Assembly: GCF_001281315.1 (NCBI RefSeq)
Contig: NZ_CP012479.1
Location: 2,542,001 to 2,606,000 of the forward strand
DNA length: 64,000 nt
Source: Arthrobacter sp. ERGS1:01
GTDB taxonomy: Bacteria > Actinomycetota > Actinomycetes > Actinomycetales > Micrococcaceae
Direction: 5' to 3'
Notes under the pieces: generated by a model
What the model saw: the letters and a program-made list of their open reading frames with translations, nothing else
Databases searched by the model: none
What the model was told of the DNA's origin: nothing
Shown: positions 43,247 through 51,787 of the stretch, in pieces
Layout of the letters: every line of letters begins with the position of its first letter
How positions within the stretch are numbered: position 1 is the first letter of the stretch
Translations under genes and position numbers: made by a program

Positions 43247-44566
43247 TTGAGCTCCCCCCACGAACCAGACGCCACAGGGTCTTCCGACGCCGGGGCGCAC
43301 CTTCCCGACGACGCCCCCGAGGGCACCGAAGCCGCCGAAGCAACCGACGACGGCGCCGCCCCGGAAGAGGCCGAAGCCGCCGAACCGGCCCACGGCTTGC
43401 GCGCCTGGCTGCTCAAGCGGGTCAAGCAGCCGCTGCCGGGCGCCCACCCGCGCGTCCGTTTCGACCTGCCGACAGTCGAGGAATCGGTGGCCGCCGACGC
43501 TGCGGCGGTCGATTCCGCCCCGGGCGCCAGCCTGTTCCGCCATCCCATCTACTTCGGGTTCATGGGCACGGTGGGCGTGGGCATTGCGTTGTTCCTGAAC
43601 TACATGATCACCAACACCTCGCAACTGCTGTTGTGGATCGTCACGGCGCTGTTCATCTCGCTGGGGCTCGACCCCGTGGTGCGCTGGCTGGAAAACCGCA
43701 AGGTGCCCCGGCCGCTGGGCATCGTGGTGGTGCTGCTGGGCCTGTTGGGAATCGTGGCGATCTTCTTTGCCACGCTGATCCCCACCATCATCGACCAGAC
43801 CACCCAGCTGGTGGTCAAGGCCCCCGGCTGGATCAACGACTTTTTGACCTCCGATTTCTTCCAGCACTTGGACGTCCAGTACCACGTGCTGGACACCATC
43901 AACGCCCAGGTTGCCAAGTTCTTCCAGAACGCGCAGGCCGTGGGCGGCATCTTTGGCGGCGTGGTTGGCGTTGGCACCACCATCGCCAACGGGCTCTTTG
44001 GCACCTTGATCGTCCTGGTGCTGAGCCTGTACTTCCTGGCGTCCCTGCCCGGCATCAAGAAATGGGGCTACCGACTCGCTCCGCGCTCACGCCGGGCCCG
44101 GGTTGAGGAACTGAGCGAGGAAATCACCCGCGGCGTGGGCAACTACGTCATTGGGCAGGTGTGCGTGGCGGTGCTCAACGCCACGTATGCCTTCATCATC
44201 ATGTCGATCCTGCATGTGCCGTTCAGCGTGCTGCTGGCGTTCGTGGTGGCGCTGCTGGCTTTCATTCCGCTGGTGGGCGGCATGCTCGCCGCCGTCGTCG
44301 TCATAGCCGTCAGCCTGACGGGAGGCTGGCAAACGGCCCTGATCTACGCCATCTGCTACATCGCCTACCTGCAGTTCGAGGCCTATTTCGTCTCCCCCCG
44401 CATCATGGAAAAGGCGGTGGCCGTGCCGGGTTCCGTCGCCGTCATCTCGGTCATCGCCGGCGGCAGCCTGCTGGGCGTCCTGGGGGCGCTGATCGCCATT
44501 CCCACGGCCGCCGCCGTCATGCTGCTGGTCAAGGAAGTATTCATCTCCCGCCAGGACAAACACTAG
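43247..44566 (+). CDS. AI-2E family (PerM-like) transporter
   Basis: 439 residues from TTG 43247, with GAAGG nine bases upstream. After a Pro/Glu-rich cytosolic N-terminus of about 100 residues, eight predicted helices follow. ISLGLDPVVRWLENRKVPRP near 150 and FEAYFVSPRIMEKAVAVPGS near 380 are diagnostic for the AI-2 exporter (TqsA/YdiK/PerM) family. Substrate unclear; some members export AI-2 or are Na+(Li+)/H+ antiporters. The frame extends upstream with Arg-rich residues that are not protein-like. Confidence 0.88.
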   Translation: MSSPHEPDATGSSDAGAHLPDDAPEGTEAAEATDDGAAPEEAEAAEPAHGLRAWLLKRVKQPLPGAHPRVRFDLPTVEESVAADAAAVDSAPGASLFRHPIYFGFMGTVGVGIALFLNYMITNTSQLLLWIVTALFISLGLDPVVRWLENRKVPRPLGIVVVLLGLLGIVAIFFATLIPTIIDQTTQLVVKAPGWINDFLTSDFFQHLDVQYHVLDTINAQVAKFFQNAQAVGGIFGGVVGVGTTIANGLFGTLIVLVLSLYFLASLPGIKKWGYRLAPRSRRARVEELSEEITRGVGNYVIGQVCVAVLNATYAFIIMSILHVPFSVLLAFVVALLAFIPLVGGMLAAVVVIAVSLTGGWQTALIYAICYIAYLQFEAYFVSPRIMEKAVAVPGSVAVISVIAGGSLLGVLGALIAIPTAAAVMLLVKEVFISRQDKH

Positions 44567-44624
44567 GCGCAGCGGGGCTGGCGGGGAGGGTCTGCGGTCC
44601 GCGCGGTGTTGGTGGTCACAGCCA

Positions 44625-44646
44625 TTAGGTATAACATCTTACCTAA
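44625..44646. promoter_or_regulatory. Inverted repeat upstream of the nucleoside hydrolase gene
   Basis: Arms TTAGGTA (44625-44631) and TACCTAA (44640-44646) around an 8-bp spacer, 46 bp before the start. The arms resemble DtxR/IdeR half-sites but the spacing is longer than that consensus. Overlaps a TATAAC -10-like box at 44630-44635, a position for a repressor. Confidence 0.5.
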
Positions 44647-44692
44647 AGCTTTGACGGCGACGACGACGAGCCCCTCGTGAAAAGGAACACCC

Positions 44693-45676
44693 ATGACCCC
44701 CTCGGCAACCCGCACCGTTTACCTCGACTGCGACACGGGGGTCGACGACTCCCTGGCCCTTGCCTATCTGCTCGCCGACCCCGCAACCGATCTGGTGGGC
44801 ATTGGCACCGTCAGCGGCAACTGCTCCGCCGCACAAGGGGCCCGCAACACCCTTGACCTGCTGGCGCTTGCCGGCCGGGGAACCATTCCCGTGGCAGTGG
44901 GCGCCCATGACCCGCTGGCCCACCCGTACGACGGCGGCGTTCCGCACATTCACGGCGCCAACGGCGTGGGCAACGTGGAATTACCCACGGCGGACATCGA
45001 ACCGCGCGGCGGCAGTGCCGCCGAGCTGCTCATCGCACTGTCCCACGAACATGCCGGCGAGCTCTCGATCGTCACGATCGGGCCAATGACGAACATCGCC
45101 CTTGCCCTGCGCCTGGACCCCACACTGCCCACCCGAGTCAAGGACCTCACCATCATGGGCGGCGCCGCTCTGGTGGCCGGCAACGTCACCCCGGTCGCCG
45201 AGGCGAACATCTGGAACGATCCCGAAGCCGCGTCGGAATCCATCGCCGCAGACTGGGACGTGACCCTTGTCCCGCTCGACATTACGCTTGAAAACGTCCT
45301 GGAGGAATCCCACCGCGAGGCGCTTGAAAACGCGGGGCACCCGTTTGTCAGCGCCCTGGGCCGGATCCTCGACTTCTACTTTGACTTCTATGTGGACTTC
45401 TACGGGCGCCGCGCCTCGGCACTCCACGACCCCCTCGCCACGGCCATCGCGGTCGGCGGCATCACCCCCACGAACGCCCCCCGCGTCAACGTCATCGTTG
45501 ACACAACCGACGGGCCCGGCCGCGGCCAGACCATCTGCGACCTGCGCGGGCAGCGCCTGGGCCCCGTGGACCAGCCCGGCGCCAACTGCAGGGTGGTCCT
45601 GGCCACCGACAAGCCGTTGGCCCCCCTGCTGGTGCAGAGCCTGCTCGACTACCCCGCGACCGTCGACGCCAGCTAG
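44693..45676 (+). CDS. Nucleoside hydrolase (inosine-uridine preferring family)
   Basis: Hydrolyses ribonucleosides to base and ribose. 327 residues with the calcium-binding VYLDCDTGVDDSLALAYLLA at 9-28 (DxDxGxDD), the NVELPTADI loop near 93 and a histidine in RASALHDPLATAIAV near 240, the catalytic histidine region of this family. Substrate range not inferable. Converges with an alpha/beta hydrolase gene only 11 bp away. Confidence 0.93.
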   Translation: MTPSATRTVYLDCDTGVDDSLALAYLLADPATDLVGIGTVSGNCSAAQGARNTLDLLALAGRGTIPVAVGAHDPLAHPYDGGVPHIHGANGVGNVELPTADIEPRGGSAAELLIALSHEHAGELSIVTIGPMTNIALALRLDPTLPTRVKDLTIMGGAALVAGNVTPVAEANIWNDPEAASESIAADWDVTLVPLDITLENVLEESHREALENAGHPFVSALGRILDFYFDFYVDFYGRRASALHDPLATAIAVGGITPTNAPRVNVIVDTTDGPGRGQTICDLRGQRLGPVDQPGANCRVVLATDKPLAPLLVQSLLDYPATVDAS

Positions 45677-45687
45677 GAAGAAGCAGC

Positions 45688-46485
45688 CTAGGGCGTAGCG
45701 GGGAGCGCCGCGACGGGGCCCTGCCATTCGGTGGGCAGCTCCACGGCGACACCCAGGACCGTGGAGGCGATCTCGTTCAATGCCCGGGCCGCGTACTTCT
45801 CCCCAACCCAGAGGTGCTTGGCTCCGGCAACGGCCACCAGCCGGGCCTGCGGCACGGCCGCAAACCGTTCGCGGGCTGCGGGCGGCTGGAGGTAGTCGTC
45901 AAACTCGGGAACCAGGACCGTCAGCGGCTTCCCGTACGCCGCCCAGGCCGCCAAGTCCGTGTCCACGGCGCGGTGCAGCGGCGGAGAGAGCAGCACGGCA
46001 CCCTCGACCTGGCCGGCCACCGGCTGCACGGCGCCATACTTCAGCACCAGTTCGGTGCCGAAGGACCACCCCACCAGCCAGCGGTTGGGCAGTCTGCGAT
46101 CCACGGCGAACTGCACGGCGGCGTCGACGTCGAGCCGTTCGCCGAGCCCCTCGTCAAAGGCGCCGCCGCTGGTGCCGCGCGGGGACGCCGTGCCGCGGGT
46201 GTTGAAGCGCAGCACCGCGATTCCGGCCAGGGCGGGCAGCCGGTAGGACGCCTTCTTGTAGACGTGGGAGTCCATGAACCCGCCGTGGGTGGGCAGCGGG
46301 TGCAGAGTGATCAGCGTTGCCCGGACAACGCCGTCGGCCGGCAGGGCCAGCTCCCCCACCAGGGTCAGCCCGTCCGCCGTCGTCAGTTCAATGTTTTCGC
46401 GCACGGCGGGCAGGATCGTGGCGGCACGGACCGCGGCCGGGGCGCCGGTGTCGACAAAGGCAAGGGTTGCGGGATCAAAAACCAT
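45688..46485 (-). CDS. Alpha/beta hydrolase
   Basis: 265 residues. Elements: TLHPLPTHGG near 65, the nucleophile elbow VGWSFGTELV near 142, acidic residues in VPEFDDYLQP near 195 and the catalytic His in VAGAKHLWVG near 235. Similar to dienelactone-hydrolase-like esterases of unknown substrate. ATG 46485 is chosen since the upstream extension is Arg-rich and not protein-like. Follows the zinc-ribbon gene after 10 bp, probably same operon. Confidence 0.82.
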   Translation of the reverse strand: MVFDPATLAFVDTGAPAAVRAATILPAVRENIELTTADGLTLVGELALPADGVVRATLITLHPLPTHGGFMDSHVYKKASYRLPALAGIAVLRFNTRGTASPRGTSGGAFDEGLGERLDVDAAVQFAVDRRLPNRWLVGWSFGTELVLKYGAVQPVAGQVEGAVLLSPPLHRAVDTDLAAWAAYGKPLTVLVPEFDDYLQPPAARERFAAVPQARLVAVAGAKHLWVGEKYAARALNEIASTVLGVAVELPTEWQGPVAALPATP

Positions 46486-46495
46486 GTCAACCAGC

Positions 46496-46822
46496 CTATC
46501 TGTACCGGAAGCTGCGCCCGCGCCAGCAGTTGTTGTGCCAGTGCCGGCGCTCGCGCAGCCCGGCCTCGGCGCCGAACATGGCATCCTCCCGCCACACCAC
46601 CAGGTGGGCCACTCCGGGCGCCACCTCATGGTTGCAGCCCGGGCAGGTGTACGTTTTTTGCGCGTTGCCCGCCGTGATGGACCGCACGGCCCATTCGCCG
46701 TCGGGGGCGGACTGGCGCTGCGGCACGCCCAGCCGTGTGCGGTCAAGGCTGAAGCCCTCGTCGTCGCCCTTCCCGCCGCCCTGGCTGGTACGACGGCGGC
46801 GCGGATGGTTTGAGCGGGGCAT
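46496..46822 (-). CDS. Small Cys/His zinc-ribbon-like protein
   Basis: 108 residues, conserved type in actinobacteria but with no function known to me. The C-terminal half has [20 protein letters not shown] and later RRHWHNNCW, a probable CxxC...HxxxC metal site. The N-terminus is Arg/Gly-rich and basic, compatible with nucleic-acid binding. ATG 46822 is the natural start. It lies between nucS (divergent) and an alpha/beta hydrolase, as near nucS in related genomes. Confidence 0.68.
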   Translation of the reverse strand: MPRSNHPRRRRTSQGGGKGDDEGFSLDRTRLGVPQRQSAPDGEWAVRSITAGNAQKTYTCPGCNHEVAPGVAHLVVWREDAMFGAEAGLRERRHWHNNCWRGRSFRYR

Positions 46823-46905
46823 CCCACCATTGTGCCGCACGGGTGCCGGTGCTGCCCACTTGGGCCCGCGCGGCCGCCGCCCCGGCATCGTCTAAAGTGG
46901 GAGGC

Positions 46906-47601
46906 GTGCGTTTAGTCATTGCCAAGTGCTCCGTCGACTACGTCGGACGCCTCAAAGCCCATCTTCCCCTGGCCGTTCGGCTCCTGTTGGTCAAGGCCGA
47001 CGGTTCCGTCCTGGTCCATTCCGACGGCGGCTCCTACAAGCCGCTGAACTGGATGAGCCCGCCCGCCACCCTGCGCACCGTGGCCGCCGCGGACAGCGAA
47101 CTCGAGGAGGGCGTGACCGAGCAGTGGATCGTGCAATCCACCAAGGCCGACGACAAACTCATCATCAACATCTACGAACAACTCCACGAGTCCAGCCATG
47201 ACCTTGGCACCGACCCGGGCCTGATCAAGGACGGCGTGGAGGCCGATCTGCAGCGCCTGCTCGCTGACCAGATCGAACTGCTCGGCAACGGCTTTTCGCT
47301 GATCCGCCGGGAGTACTTCACGGCCATCGGCCCGGTGGACATCCTGGCCCGCGACGCCAAGGGTGCCACGGTGGCCATCGAACTCAAGCGCCGCGGCGAC
47401 ATCGACGGCGTCGAACAGCTCACCCGCTACCTTGAACTGCTCAACCGGGACCCGCTGCTGGCCCCCGTGCGCGGCATCTTTGCCGCCCAGCAGATCAAGC
47501 CGCAGGCGCGCGTCCTGGCCACCGACCGGGGAATCGAGTGCAAGACCCTTGATTACGACGCCATGCGCGGCGTAGATGACAGCGCCTCGCGGCTCTTCTA
47601 A
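46906..47601 (+). CDS. nucS: Endonuclease NucS (mismatch-specific)
   Basis: The archaeal/actinobacterial mismatch endonuclease that replaces MutSL repair in these bacteria. 231 residues: [20 protein letters not shown] start, N-terminal DNA-binding domain with [10 protein letters not shown], and a C-terminal RecB-like nuclease with [20 protein letters not shown], giving the D...ExK catalytic set. The C-terminal SRLF resembles a sliding-clamp-binding tail known for NucS. GTG 46906 matches the family start (MRLVIA in mycobacteria). Confidence 0.95.
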   Translation: MRLVIAKCSVDYVGRLKAHLPLAVRLLLVKADGSVLVHSDGGSYKPLNWMSPPATLRTVAAADSELEEGVTEQWIVQSTKADDKLIINIYEQLHESSHDLGTDPGLIKDGVEADLQRLLADQIELLGNGFSLIRREYFTAIGPVDILARDAKGATVAIELKRRGDIDGVEQLTRYLELLNRDPLLAPVRGIFAAQQIKPQARVLATDRGIECKTLDYDAMRGVDDSASRLF

Positions 47602-47636
47602 CTGTTGGGCCGTGGCGGCTGGATAGACTAAACAGC

Positions 47637-48887
47637 ATGACTGTTGCCAGCGGCACCCCCGCCCCACGCCTTGAAAAGAAACTGATCCACGGATCCATCA
47701 TCACCGACCACGGCGTCGTGGAGGGCGGCCTGCTCGCCATTGCCGGCGACAGGATCGTGTACGCCGGCCGTGCCGACCACTTTGACGAGCCCGACTTCGC
47801 GGCCGAGGACGTGGACGCCGCCAACGTCATCTCCATCCCGGCCGGGCACTATGTGCTCCCGGGCCTGGTGGACCTGCACAACCACGGTGGCAACGGCGGA
47901 GACTTCCCCAGCGGCAACGAGGAATCCGCCCGCACGGCCGTGGAGTTCCTGCACAAGGCCGGCACCACCACGCTGCTGGCCAGCATGGTCACGGCCTCCC
48001 CCGCCGACCTCATCAAGGGCATCGGCATCTACGCAAGAATGACCGACGAGGGCCTGTTGGCCGGCATCCACCTGGAGGGCCCGTTCCTCTCGCACGCCCG
48101 CTGCGGCGCACAGAACCCGGCCTTCCTGCTCAACCCCGACCTTGACCTCACGGCGGAACTGATCGAGGCCGGCCAGGGCAGCATCATCACCATGACCTAC
48201 GCCCCCGAGCTCCCCGGCGCCGAGGACCTCGTGGACCTGCTGACAGCACACGGCATCACCCCGTCCGTGGGCCACACCGACTCGGACACGGCCACGGCCG
48301 CCGCCTCCCTCGAGCAGGCCCGCGACGGTTTGGACTCGACCGGGTTCGACGGCGTCTCCGGCCGCCCCACCGTCACCCACCTTTTCAACGGCATGCCGCC
48401 CATGCACCACCGGGCCCCGGGCCCCGTGGCCGCGTGCCTGCGGGCCGCGGCAGCCGGGCAGGCCGCCGTGGAACTCGTGGCCGACAACACCCACCTGGAC
48501 CCGGAAACCGTCAAGACCGTCTTTGCGCTGGTGGGGGCGGAGAACATCCTGCTGGTCACCGACTCCATGGCGGCGGCGGGGCTCGCGGACGGCCAGTACA
48601 TGCTCGGGCCCTCCCCCGTCACCGTCACCAACGGCGTGGCCACCCTGGACGCCACCGGTTCCATTGCCGGCGGGACGGCCACCCTGCTGGACGTGGTGCG
48701 CCGCACCGTGCAGGCCGGAGTGTCGCTCACCGACGCCCTGCGCTCCGCCACCGTGGTGCCGGCCGCCGTGCTGGGACTGACCGACGAGGTTGGCTCGCTG
48801 CGCCGCGGGCTGCGCGCCGACGCCGTGATTGTCGACGCCGAGTTGGAGCTGCAGAAGGTGCTGCGCGCCGGCGAATGGCTGCGCTAG
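47637..48887 (+). CDS. nagA: N-acetylglucosamine-6-phosphate deacetylase
   Basis: Amidohydrolase giving GlcN-6-P for NagB. 416 residues with metal and catalytic positions in order: LVDLHNHGGNGGDFPSGN near 78, GIHLEGPFLSHARCGAQNP near 142 (metal Glu), SVGHTDSDTATA near 208, THLFNGMPPMHHRAPG near 243 and LLVTDSMAAAG near 302 (catalytic Asp). Starts 35 bp after nucS, possibly co-transcribed. Confidence 0.96.
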   Translation: MTVASGTPAPRLEKKLIHGSIITDHGVVEGGLLAIAGDRIVYAGRADHFDEPDFAAEDVDAANVISIPAGHYVLPGLVDLHNHGGNGGDFPSGNEESARTAVEFLHKAGTTTLLASMVTASPADLIKGIGIYARMTDEGLLAGIHLEGPFLSHARCGAQNPAFLLNPDLDLTAELIEAGQGSIITMTYAPELPGAEDLVDLLTAHGITPSVGHTDSDTATAAASLEQARDGLDSTGFDGVSGRPTVTHLFNGMPPMHHRAPGPVAACLRAAAAGQAAVELVADNTHLDPETVKTVFALVGAENILLVTDSMAAAGLADGQYMLGPSPVTVTNGVATLDATGSIAGGTATLLDVVRRTVQAGVSLTDALRSATVVPAAVLGLTDEVGSLRRGLRADAVIVDAELELQKVLRAGEWLR

Positions 48888-48917
48888 TTAATAATTCGGT
48901 CACGAATGTTTACCTCG

Positions 48918-48990
48918 TTGACCCATGCTGTGATGCATGCCATGCTGTGTGCTGTCTTTAGATATGCAGAAACATTTACGAGGAGAAACA
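48918..48990 (+). promoter_or_regulatory. Leader of the cold-shock gene with a direct repeat
   Basis: TTGACC (48918-48923) is a possible -35; the -10 is not clear. CATGCTGTG occurs twice (48924-48932 and 48941-48949), 17 bp apart, followed by an AGGAGA ribosome site. Cold-shock mRNAs often carry structured leaders, so this region may be regulatory. Confidence 0.4.
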
Positions 48991-49194
48991 ATGGCACAGG
49001 GAACCGTCAAGTGGTTCAACGCTGAAAAGGGCTTCGGCTTCATCACCCCCGACAATGCCGAGGGCGATGTATTCGTGCACTATTCGGAAATCCAAAGCGG
49101 CGGTTTCAAGACCCTCGATGAAAACGCCCGCGTTGAATTCGAGATCGGCCAGGGCACCAAGGGCCCGCAGGCCACCGGCGTGACCACGCTCTAG
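48991..49194 (+). CDS. cspA: Cold-shock domain protein
   Basis: 67 residues, the normal CspA length. The RNA-binding motifs [15 protein letters not shown] (RNP1) and DVFVHYSEI (RNP2) are intact; an RNA chaperone or transcription antiterminator. Well-placed AGGAG ribosome site; independent unit with its own terminator. The exact paralogue (CspA or CspC type) cannot be told. Confidence 0.95.
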   Translation: MAQGTVKWFNAEKGFGFITPDNAEGDVFVHYSEIQSGGFKTLDENARVEFEIGQGTKGPQATGVTTL

Positions 49195-49215
49195 GGTTCC
49201 AACCCGCGTGAATAG

Positions 49216-49247
49216 GGCCCCCGGCACGGTTGCCGGGGGCCTTATTC
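49216..49247 (+). terminator. Intrinsic terminator of the cold-shock gene
   Basis: Perfect 11-bp stem (49216-49226 with 49231-49241), 4-base CGGT loop, then a short T-rich tail (TTATTC). 22 bp past the stop. Confidence 0.8.
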
Positions 49248-49276
49248 GTGCCCTCACCTAAGAACGGGCCGGCCGA

Positions 49277-51787
49277 TTAGGACTTGCGCAGCAGCCTGGC
49301 CAGCTGGCGGACCGAGACGTTGGGCATGTAGGCCTCGCCCACCGCCCGCCCGATCGCCGGCAGCGACAACGGGTCCTGGTACATCATGTACAGGGTGCGG
49401 TGCTGGGGCTGGAAGCGGCGTTTGAAGTTGGCCAGCGAGGCAAAGCCGTAGACGGGTTCCAGCGTGCGCCCCAGCAGGGCCAGGAACCGCTCCATGGACG
49501 TGTCCTCAAGGACTTCCAGGGGATTCGCCGGCTCGTCGTCCTCGGGCTCCGGATCGCTGTCGGTATCCGGGCTGATGGACAGCGGCGTTCCGGAGAGCGA
49601 AATCGTGGAGACCCTGTCCCGGAAGTGCAGCACGGCCTCGGCAATGAGGAACTCCATGACGCCGTTGAACGCATCCGTGTTGCGCCGCATGAAGTCAAGG
49701 GTCCAGCTGACCACCTCTCCGTTGGAGAACACCGGCAGCCAGCTCGTGACGCCGTGGATGCGCCCGGAGTCGTCCACGGCCAGGCACAGCAGCACGGCGT
49801 CGTCCTTGAGCTGCTCCACCCCGCCCAGGGTGAACCCCATTTCGGGCAGGGCCCGTTCCGAGACCCATTCCTCGGAAATTTCGTGGATCTGGGTGCGCAG
49901 GCCCGTGGACAATTCCGAATAGCGGCACCAGGTGGGCGTGATATTCAATTTCGCGGCCTTATTCAGGGCTGTGCGCACGTTTTGCCATTCCTTGCCCTTG
50001 AATTCCATGGATTGAATATCCAGCAGGGTTTCGGAGGCGACGGCCGCACGCCGGAATCCACGGTCGTGAAGCCCGCGCCAATTCGCATCGGTCACCGAAT
50101 ACAGGCACGGCGTGAGCGATTGGACGGTGCAGAACTCGAGGAATTCGTCCAGGGCGGCTGCGTAATCGCCTGGCTCGCCCACGGGCCCGCCAACGGTCAC
50201 GGCCACACCAAAGTGCGGCTGGTAGGCGATTGCCACGGTCCCGGCGGCGTTGAACCAGTAACTGTTGTTGGGCCACAACGTCATCCAGGACAGCGAATCG
50301 CCGCCGCGGCGCACCAGTTCCGCAGCCTTGGCCCTGTCCGTACCTGCGGCGCCGCGCAGCACCCGTCGGCTGACGAACAGCCCGAGCACGCTCAACACGC
50401 TCGCCAGCCAGAAGACGGGCCCGCCAATGCTGAAGAGCAGCGTGGACGCAAAACCGTGCGGGTAGACGCCCGCGGCGTAGCTGAACGGGAACGGATACGG
50501 CAGCAGCACCCGCGGCAGGCTGGCCAGCAACCCCACCCAGCCATGAGGGCCATCCATGTTGCCCTCGACGAACCACGCCACGGAATACAGCGCCACGAAG
50601 ACGCCCAGCATCGAGGGCAGCAGCACGAAGGCGCGCCGGCGCACCTCCGGGTTGGGGTCGATGTGGAAGTGCCGCCGGTACACCACCAGGACAAGGGCTA
50701 TCAGGAACGGCACCAGCACCACCGGCAACAGTTCCCAGACGGAGCCGCTGACGCTGACCACCCGGTGCCCGCGCCGCAGCGGCAGGCCAAAGCCGGCAAA
50801 GACCTGCAGGTAGATGCCGCTCATGACACCGATCACCACGTGCAGGTAGACGGCAACCCAGAGCGCCAGCCGGTTTCCGCGGCGCAGCCCCTCGGCACAG
50901 GCCAGCAGCAACAACATCGGAGCGAGCCCCAGCAGGTGTCCGCCGGGCCCCAGCAGGCCCATGCTGTGCACCATGCCCTGGCACCCCGGCTCCCCCACGG
51001 TGCAACTGTTTTGCAACTGGTTCAGCGTGGGCACGGGGTTCACGATCAGGTTCCGCATGACGGCCAGCGGGCCCACGGGGACGTGCGCCAGCTCCGCCAT
51101 GAGCGGCCCCACGGCAAAGACGGCCACCACGATCGCCAGGTTGGTCCGCACTTCGCGGCTGGTGGACCGCGAGGCGTATGCGGGGTTGCGAGCCGGCAGC
51201 AATGCCATGCCCAGCACCAGGCCGACGACGGCGCCCAGCAGGATGAACAGGTTTTGGGCGTGCCCCACATAGAGGGAAAGCATCGCGGCCGCGGCAAACG
51301 TCACGGCACGTACCCGGCGCCGCCACAGCACGCTGATGCTCCGGCTGGCCACCATCAGGGCGCCCACAGACGCGGCATAGGGGCCCAGCAGGGTTGCCTC
51401 GCGCATGCCGGCAAGCCATTCCAGATGCACGGCCGTGCCGGCCCCCACCAGCCCGGTCATCAGCACGACGGCGCCGAGCTGGCTGGAGAAGAACACCGCC
51501 ACCGTCCGCCAGGACCCCAGGGTGATCTCGGCCAGCCCCAATACGCCAAGGAGCACGGCGGCCGCGGCAAAGAGCGCCGCCGGGTTCGGCGTCAGGAACA
51601 TGGTGCTGAAGATGGACCACCACTGGCCCGTGAAGAAGTCGGTGGTTTGGAATCCGGCAACACCGGCCAGCGCGGCACCCGGAGGCCGCAGCAGGGTACC
51701 GGTGGCGGCGTGCGCAAAAAGGGTCGCCGCCAGCACGAACAGCGTGAAGGGGATGCGCCGGATCCAGCCGGTTACCGCCGCCGTCAT
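49277..51787 (-). CDS. MprF-like phosphatidylglycerol lysyltransferase (DUF2156) with a rhomboid-like N-terminal membrane domain
   Basis: 836 residues. The C-terminal ~320 residues are the DUF2156 aminoacyl-transferase domain: MEFKGKEWQNVRTALNKAAK, SWLPVFSNGEVVSWTLDFMR and PVYGFASLANFKRRFQPQHR are its landmarks; it moves amino acids from aminoacyl-tRNA to phosphatidylglycerol, altering membrane charge and peptide resistance. An acidic insertion (SPDTDSDPEPEDDEP) interrupts it. The N-terminal half has 12-14 helices. The first ~190 residues look rhomboid-like: GQWWSIFSTMFL, a GSWR loop, Ser140 in AASVGAL and His176 in YVGHAQNLF. Its start overlaps the esterase stop by four bases. Confidence 0.85.
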   Translation of the reverse strand: MTAAVTGWIRRIPFTLFVLAATLFAHAATGTLLRPPGAALAGVAGFQTTDFFTGQWWSIFSTMFLTPNPAALFAAAAVLLGVLGLAEITLGSWRTVAVFFSSQLGAVVLMTGLVGAGTAVHLEWLAGMREATLLGPYAASVGALMVASRSISVLWRRRVRAVTFAAAAMLSLYVGHAQNLFILLGAVVGLVLGMALLPARNPAYASRSTSREVRTNLAIVVAVFAVGPLMAELAHVPVGPLAVMRNLIVNPVPTLNQLQNSCTVGEPGCQGMVHSMGLLGPGGHLLGLAPMLLLLACAEGLRRGNRLALWVAVYLHVVIGVMSGIYLQVFAGFGLPLRRGHRVVSVSGSVWELLPVVLVPFLIALVLVVYRRHFHIDPNPEVRRRAFVLLPSMLGVFVALYSVAWFVEGNMDGPHGWVGLLASLPRVLLPYPFPFSYAAGVYPHGFASTLLFSIGGPVFWLASVLSVLGLFVSRRVLRGAAGTDRAKAAELVRRGGDSLSWMTLWPNNSYWFNAAGTVAIAYQPHFGVAVTVGGPVGEPGDYAAALDEFLEFCTVQSLTPCLYSVTDANWRGLHDRGFRRAAVASETLLDIQSMEFKGKEWQNVRTALNKAAKLNITPTWCRYSELSTGLRTQIHEISEEWVSERALPEMGFTLGGVEQLKDDAVLLCLAVDDSGRIHGVTSWLPVFSNGEVVSWTLDFMRRNTDAFNGVMEFLIAEAVLHFRDRVSTISLSGTPLSISPDTDSDPEPEDDEPANPLEVLEDTSMERFLALLGRTLEPVYGFASLANFKRRFQPQHRTLYMMYQDPLSLPAIGRAVGEAYMPNVSVRQLARLLRKS

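Noticed and set aside
44625..44646. Canonical DtxR/IdeR box
   Set aside because: The arms match part of the consensus but the 8-bp spacer makes the site three bases longer than the 19-bp consensus.
46810..46905. Upstream extension of nucS
   Set aside because: NucS proteins begin at the MRLVIA-equivalent position, and the extension is not conserved-looking.
48918..48946. Clear sigma-70 promoter for the cold-shock gene
   Set aside because: TTGACC is acceptable, but no good -10 hexamer lies at 16-18 bp spacing.
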